15,892 bases of DNA, from the NCBI GenBank assembly GCA_964595945.1, contig CAZQSL010000089.1:1-15892 (forward strand), written 5' to 3'. The position numbers and the translations under genes were made by a program. This stretch comes from CAZQSL01 sp964595945. Lineage in GTDB: Bacteria; UBP15; UBA6099; JAJRTR01. A model generated the notes under the pieces. It was not told where the DNA came from. It saw only the letters and a program-made list of their open reading frames with translations, and made no database searches. Within the stretch, counting starts at the first letter, position 1. Every line of letters starts with the position of its first letter. Below, piece after piece: positions 14,301-15,892 of this stretch.

Positions 14301-15591
14301 CAGACGAATACCACGTATCGTCTCCGTCCTGGTTGTCCGTGATAGTGGGCTCCACGGCGGCATCGTATGTCAGGATGACATTCGTCGACGTCGCGCCCGA
14401 AAATCCATCCGCATCCGCACAGGCAAGATATATGCTGTTTGACGCAGTTTCCGTAATACCAGTCACATCACAAGAATGGGCCATCGTACCCGCTCCCGCG
14501 CATACATTTGTCATCGATGTATACAGTTCGTTGGATAGTGACCACTTGCACGTAGCGTTTTCATTTGTGCCGAATGTTACCGCCGGCGCAGTCGTCACAA
14601 GCACCGTCGCCGTCGCTGGCTGCCAGTTGGACTGGACAGGGACCGTCGGCCCAAAAACCTGAAGGCCGGAAGAGTCATCCGCCATATAAACGTGGTTACC
14701 CAATATATATATTCCCACGGCGAGACCGGGGGTGTTGTAAGTACCTTTGAGTGAAGGAGTGGCAAGATTGCTGATGTCAATTATCTGGAAGCCTGAACTT
14801 CCATCCGCCACATAAGCGTTATTGCCTGATACATATACATCGTATGCATTACCGGATGTGTCGTAAGCGCTTGTGAGGGATGGATTTGTTGGATCGGTTA
14901 TGTCAATGATTTGAAGGCCGGCTGATAGATCTGCCACATAAGCGTAACTGCCAGATACATATACATCGAATGCGTTACCTGGCATGTCGTATGTGCCTGC
15001 GAGAGATGGGTTGGCTGGATCGCTGATGTCAATTATCTGTAGACCGGAATCATAATCCGCTATATACGCGTAACTACCTGATACATATAATCGCCATGCT
15101 TCACCAGACGTATCGTAAGAGCCTGTAAAAGTAGGGTTTTCCGAATTACTGATGTCAATTATCTGTAGACCGGAAATTCCATCCGCAACATATGCGTAAT
15201 TCCCAGATACATAGACTCCTTCACCGTATCCCGGTGTGTCGTATGTCCCTTTTAATGTCGGGCTGGTGGGTGTTGAAATGTCTATGATCAGGAGTCCCGT
15301 ATCACGATCCGCGACATAAGCGTAATTGCCGGATACAAAGACGTCCCACGCATGACCCGGTGTATCATAAGTGCTCTTGACAGTAGGATTGGCTGGATCA
15401 GATATGTCGATGATCTGAAGGCCGGAACTGCCATCGGCCACGTATGCATAATTGCCGGATACATACACGCTATTGGCGATGCCCGGCGTGTCGTAAGAGC
15501 CTGCAAGGATGTAGCCTGCCCGGGCAGTGGCTGTGATGCCGGTCATGGCACATATCGTCAGCAGTATTATCCTGATCGTTAGGCGTTTCAT
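5395..15591 (-). CDS. Giant secreted modular repeat protein, 3398 aa (LVIVD propeller, Ig/carboxypeptidase-like array, FnIII, GWN modules)
   Basis: Probable secreted or surface protein; adhesin-like or structural roles are inferred only. The signal peptide is residues 1-25 (basic start, hydrophobic core, cleavage after ARA). Residues 33-326 are seven 42-aa LVIVD-type blades (YDTPG...VYVSGNYAYVAD...GLQIIDIS). Residues 325-525 are two Ig-like modules. Residues 528-2180 are about 17 tandem beta modules of 85-110 aa resembling carboxypeptidase-regulatory-like domains. Residues 2180-2672 are further Ig-like modules. Residues 2678-2784 are fibronectin-III-like, and 2785-2878 another Ig-like module. 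Residues 2879-3398 hold repeated GWN modules, with GWN at 2976, 3238 and 3318. There is no transmembrane anchor, LPXTG or PEP-CTERM tail, and no enzyme motif. The start is ATG 15591, with AAGGAG 6 nt upstream. It is a single uninterrupted frame, apparently monocistronic, ending at the shared terminator. Confidence 0.93.
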   Translation of the reverse strand: MKRLTIRIILLTICAMTGITATARAGYILAGSYDTPGIANSVYVSGNYAYVADGSSGLQIIDISDPANPTVKSTYDTPGHAWDVFVSGNYAYVADRDTGLLIIDISTPTSPTLKGTYDTPGYGEGVYVSGNYAYVADGISGLQIIDISNSENPTFTGSYDTSGEAWRLYVSGSYAYIADYDSGLQIIDISDPANPSLAGTYDMPGNAFDVYVSGSYAYVADLSAGLQIIDITDPTNPSLTSAYDTSGNAYDVYVSGNNAYVADGSSGFQIIDISNLATPSLKGTYNTPGLAVGIYILGNHVYMADDSSGLQVFGPTVPVQSNWQPATATVLVTTAPAVTFGTNENATCKWSLSNELYTSMTNVCAGAGTMAHSCDVTGITETASNSIYLACADADGFSGATSTNVILTYDAAVEPTITDNQDGDDTWYSSDPGTIFDVDFADAGGAQLDNVQYTVWSGPNMTGMQAIPWTDIETGINAGSYTTNWGVDFASLTLGMNYVSVRAFDNAGNVATSTDVFFVKKDNLSLGISFSIHDETGNAVPGATLEYGCTGGTSIACTDGIACDADGSVNGIINITAASALVSGSSCGDNADETLNVSVSKTGFITSMFSGIYSLAGVNSADTQLLYSLKVNVQDELGLQLDGATVMQSGGSFVTCIGKAGTAGYYCPVPTGETSAVEISRPGFVSKNLATAGTVNTSAQMVQTATPGSGSALQYSHKITSITNEIGGDITATATALKVGEAICTLYGGAWYCPVPVEMDNTSVIAHVLLDGYVLAPYGSISNRSTDADAQMTDAITGVLFSHKIAGLSAEGTYSDVSGSVTGVKIGSVDCINNDNIWYCPVPLGGDNITASAGIQSSIYINDTYGPVTDRISHADPQAFDNIAGIKYPVKSAVWDELGNEIHYGTMVQSGGSGVNCQAGSGSNIYYCPIPAGESVNLSFSETGYIDKALTSASISATSSQVILDATGTEAINYSVKVTLKDETSAMIASGEFSVTTEQSLACTWKSGTANYFCPVPDGGSTLITVTSPGWVTATTSSTPANTTSQTVVTFSEDNAVKHLYAITGSAGGVETETGQPVTLRSDDSVEVCLDDACTSTEAICDQKFAPASNTIYIAPCGTNGDHYITLASRGFLRGMAYGSFASPIGDTQLQPTWTVSNGNPLSYQIVIDSENVRDQIDNIVELTATTTVTLCNDAACSSIDTPLVSYFDEATHRWYFAPTYQLTDKYIRLERQGFVTTTTQTAVYPDPDGSQVMPVFDTANDSAFPYQIKLHSGAGYLEDELGNALYLSGSETVEICQDAACTATDTPLIVLPVSDFIEIAPSATGSRWIRIKKDGFVVATTSSPVTFDEHTFAYPAWTTTTSDALKYPLKMILADELGNEIATETPSVTVGSLSPDVVDGATLYWMRSSEDYTSSFFSIQGFVSPTTSNSGVASFLTSFASQTVIVFGRYPILSTVVPGTVNYAKGLEYHIKLTGGENKLEDTFGNPLEFTGDEMIETCTDPACTAAIQPLAAIFDETDTSWYISSQINDTVYLRLNKPGFVKQISKTGTTISTTIQTYAVWSVASSDSLAYQLKITGTNSHMMTDFGTQLNASASDSVVLCTDIECSSYVEPLATHFDLSGKSLYVAPPDTGTYYVQISKTGYVKTVSSPVAISDSAQSIPDWTGATGLQTRLKLLGGTGYIENEAGTSVTLTGSETLTLCEDSLCSTVITPPVAPVFAGTGWNITTPAEDSYYVRVFAPGYVSQVSSVYASDDLQSNPLFTVSNGNPLPFPLKLTLKSETGDPLKDIMGSSLNVMTGSVLMTYNSQTPAATTMDSAYWAVFATGAPLIINAPGYIVPNTYHTALDSVTTNSAAQTVINLDGTDTTLSGGITAGEEYFAEGLRYAVRVELADKYGNAIEAGDMDTLTLDGYPPVASAPTDGSIVYWPHPDTEASLSAIESGYVSAASTNSGLNAFTPATSSQTGIVFGNNSSSGVINGGIENNVQGLVPTVQIITTDVLGNTIYGASVDISSIITATDGDTGDADGSTNGIIEIAVDPGSLPAAPVFTVSAEGYINYATTTAPIADNAVTAINAVIMPNTTIYLSNENGAPVSDLLDSANFTFHTSDGAFSRSTFAFGETASGTYRIALPADAEKTIIENINIDSDEWDDYDVAEFPCSPALPSATSPTECIITVYRPADYITISPATATITAGDSQSFTFTVYDNNGAVIDKGNDSYIVVSIILSGGSENPASMSDIVSTNCQNAPDVSGTQDNAVLCQFSSGSATIEVRDIFVTDETTPVSISLLPTSGNEPTHLYAISGTGELLVEPSILNHFVFSLPAVITPGMPVELDGYIKAADTYGNVIPSFDASADPVTITAAGGLTGAVSGLGSGNDNILNQASDFQTGIADLVTHGMIFTGATGTGYFTATSLSGSTGNSNSVQVSTAIPVSLALSAQDFVEAGAYDMVIVTLIDDNGQITFATTATEIFLTTDMPADKTFFTLNTSEPIPVESVTIAAGAASAPVYFSSRITGATTITASSPSLGDDTTFVTVNPAPAVTSGTISGAIINDSSQPTGFSKTLITAGYYTTLVLVSLPDTTASPIPLDTDAYVKAFITDTYGNTRFGDSVILDCDSAEIFIDPPTYTIDVTNEASFSVYSSSPGLSTICSVQVAVDGNPVTIANSFTLKFETPVSDITPPAQVPQVYDMTFDDPDTIASADSITAVWDESQDSESGIATYWVSLGAAPGASDTVPWTAATQTTAVFDGISLTEGTRYYFTVVAQNGAGLISAPSTSNGFVLDSLSPVVSLQSPAITNGNISITGIVSDSTLISWQLYYGPGTTPSNWKEFASGETPQITSGTLDTTILSGTYTIKLIATDSLDRISVATTTFTIDNTYTITGVIPALKWVFAGIPATPVSASVADIFSGKTYKVYRRDPRVTPDPYLGNYIIPTSFAAGEGYWIKVYGDSDFEYSFETRVTDTTTDFAVPVYPGWNQIAIPFLRDDFPAGALKVRTSTATYESLDDAASAGAVAASLLKYEYNGNIGSWKQVDLATEVLDPAAGYAIRAYTNAEIIFSPGAGRSDGLLRTIRQVSDYRFPISASTANAADSDNFIGVTEIASSAFGIEDLEEPPATPADKFISLYFHHDDWGTRSGRYTNDIRTLSRQSGSVETWAFKVASNDTGNNASITWDPAAIPSASYTFTLTDISTGAAIDMSTANSYSYPVSTTAREFAITVTRTAGSTPITYTASLASGWNLLGFPVEPSPSSAAAQVADDIPGANLFQFYNNTFYPLETADIQSGTACWIYSQTSASFSITGYPNDTAKPVDVPLTAGWNFIANPFAAAITTSSISIIYNGTQLSFDTAAANGIISPAILTYSDGAYSPATSQTLLPWKGYMIKALKPATIRFLIPGQ
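10276..12414 (-). repeat. Type II repeat block: seven ~100-aa modules, six with a C-x4-C signature
   Basis: Residues 1060-1772. Modules begin near Y-Q-(I/L)-K-(L/I) and six of the seven contain C-x4-C near the middle: Cys1089/1094, 1192/1197, 1297/1302, 1500/1505, 1603/1608 and 1703/1708. The motif reads (E/T/V)-(V/I/L/T)-C-x-D-x-x-C. The module at 1368-1469 lacks it. Late strands share G-(F/Y)-V, as in the type I block, so the two blocks are probably homologous with the cysteine pair moved. Confidence 0.8.
12415..13713 (-). repeat. Type I repeat block: five ~86-aa modules with a C...CPVP signature
   Basis: Residues 627-1059. Each module opens with a Y/F-S/P-x-K strand and carries a cysteine followed 9 or 11 residues later by C-P-(V/I)-P. 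The pairs are Cys656/667, 744/753, 831/840, 917/928 and 1003/1014. Constant placement suggests an intra-module disulfide. The modules resemble carboxypeptidase-regulatory-like (Cna-B-like) beta folds with a conserved G-(F/Y/W)-(V/I) late strand. Confidence 0.8.
14614..15495 (-). repeat. Seven in-frame 126-bp tandem repeats encoding propeller blades
   Basis: Residues 33-326 of the giant protein form seven blades of exactly 42 aa (the last one diverges at its end). Each has YD(T/M)(P/S)G, VYVSGNYAYVAD and GLQIIDIS. The DNA is also conserved: one 27-bp block is identical at 15023-15049 and 15149-15175, exactly 126 bp apart, and its first 17 bases recur at 14771. Seven LVIVD repeats match a closed seven-bladed beta-propeller. 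This stretch is visibly more AT-rich than the rest of the gene. Confidence 0.92.
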
Positions 15592-15597
15592 TGTGTG

Positions 15598-15603
15598 CTC
15601 CTT
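15598..15603 (-). promoter_or_regulatory. Ribosome binding site AAGGAG of the giant gene
   Basis: The minus strand reads AAGGAG, 6 nt before ATG 15591, and directly precedes a good signal peptide. AT-rich -10-like strings (GATAAT, TATTAA) lie at about 15620-15633 on the minus strand, but no -35 pairs convincingly with them. Confidence 0.85.
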
Positions 15604-15630
15604 ATGTATGATGTGATTAATACCATATTA

Positions 15631-15892
15631 TCTGGCACGGATTACACGGATTTTACGGATTGGCGCTGTGAGGCTTTTTTCGTGCCGTCCTGTCCGATCC
15701 GTGTTATCCGTGTCTATGCAATTCTCTTTCTCTTTCTCTTTCTGGCACGGATTGCGCGGATTTTACGGGTTGGCGCTGTGAGGCTTTATTTGTGCCGTCC
15801 CGTTCGATCCGTGTTATCCGTGTCTATGTAATTCTCTTTCTCTTTCTCTTTCTCTTTCTGGCACGGATTGCGCGGATTTTACGGGTTGGCGC
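15631..15892. repeat. Nested minisatellite: 110/116-bp units with palindromic core and TCTTTC microsatellite
   Basis: Units are 15631-15740 (110 bp), 15741-15856 (116 bp) and a partial third from 15857 to the window end. Each unit starts TCTGGCACGGATT. It contains facing copies of CACGGAT...CACGGAT and ATCCGTG...ATCCGTG, so it can fold into a long hairpin, and it ends in a TCTTTC-type run. The two full units differ by a handful of substitutions plus one extra hexamer in the second. No gene is supported here; an open frame across it is repeat-derived. The array lies directly upstream of the giant gene. Confidence 0.88.

Noticed and set aside
15595..15831. 78-codon plus-strand open frame near the right edge
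   Set aside because: It is a reading of the minisatellite and its hexamer run. The repeated phrases follow the repeat units, not a protein family.
14614..15892. CRISPR array
   Set aside because: The 126-bp repeats are coding propeller blades in frame, and the 110/116-bp units are a degenerate minisatellite. Neither shows short identical repeats with unique spacers, and there are no cas genes.

Overview
The window comes from a bacterial chromosome, probably an uncultured Gram-negative lineage. The evidence is consensus AAGGAG ribosome sites, a TATAAT-type promoter, a Sec signal peptide, a very large modular exported protein, and non-coding repeats of a kind common in environmental genomes. 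I cannot place it to a phylum from the sequence alone. There is no phage, CRISPR, tRNA or rRNA signal, and no transposase gene.

Layout, left to right. (1) Positions 1-3073, minus strand: a GH35/GanA-type beta-galactosidase with strong translation signals is followed, with a 4-nt GTGA overlap, by an unrecognised 268-aa protein. Seven nt past that gene's stop the same frame opens again and runs off the window edge, either as a third gene or as the tail of a gene split by a nonsense codon. (2) Positions 3074-3417: the beta-galactosidase leader, then a 160-bp palindromic MITE-like element whose right end abuts the rlmN stop codon. (3) Positions 3417-4439, minus strand: rlmN, a radical-SAM rRNA/tRNA methyltransferase with all expected cysteines. 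(4) Positions 4440-5326: a divergent regulatory region and a 222-aa orphan protein resembling the C-terminal core of the flagellar cap protein FliD. A strong bidirectional terminator (5352-5379) separates it from the convergent giant gene. (5) Positions 5395-15591, minus strand: one 3398-aa exported protein fills about two thirds of the window. Its modules in order are a signal peptide, a seven-bladed LVIVD-type propeller, two Ig-like modules, about 17 tandem carboxypeptidase-regulatory-like modules with two distinct cysteine-pair signatures, several Ig-like modules, a fibronectin-III module, another Ig-like module and a C-terminal set of GWN modules. (6) Positions 15592-15892: a short leader, then a 110/116-bp minisatellite with an internal TCTTTC microsatellite, running off the right edge.

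The genes do not form one obvious pathway. The beta-galactosidase pair looks like an operon for intracellular carbohydrate use. rlmN is housekeeping. The FliD-like orphan and the giant protein could both be surface or filament-associated, but they are separately transcribed and nothing links them beyond adjacency. The most distinctive content is the giant protein's repeat architecture, the repeat block in its 5' region, and the symmetric palindromic element at the rlmN stop codon.
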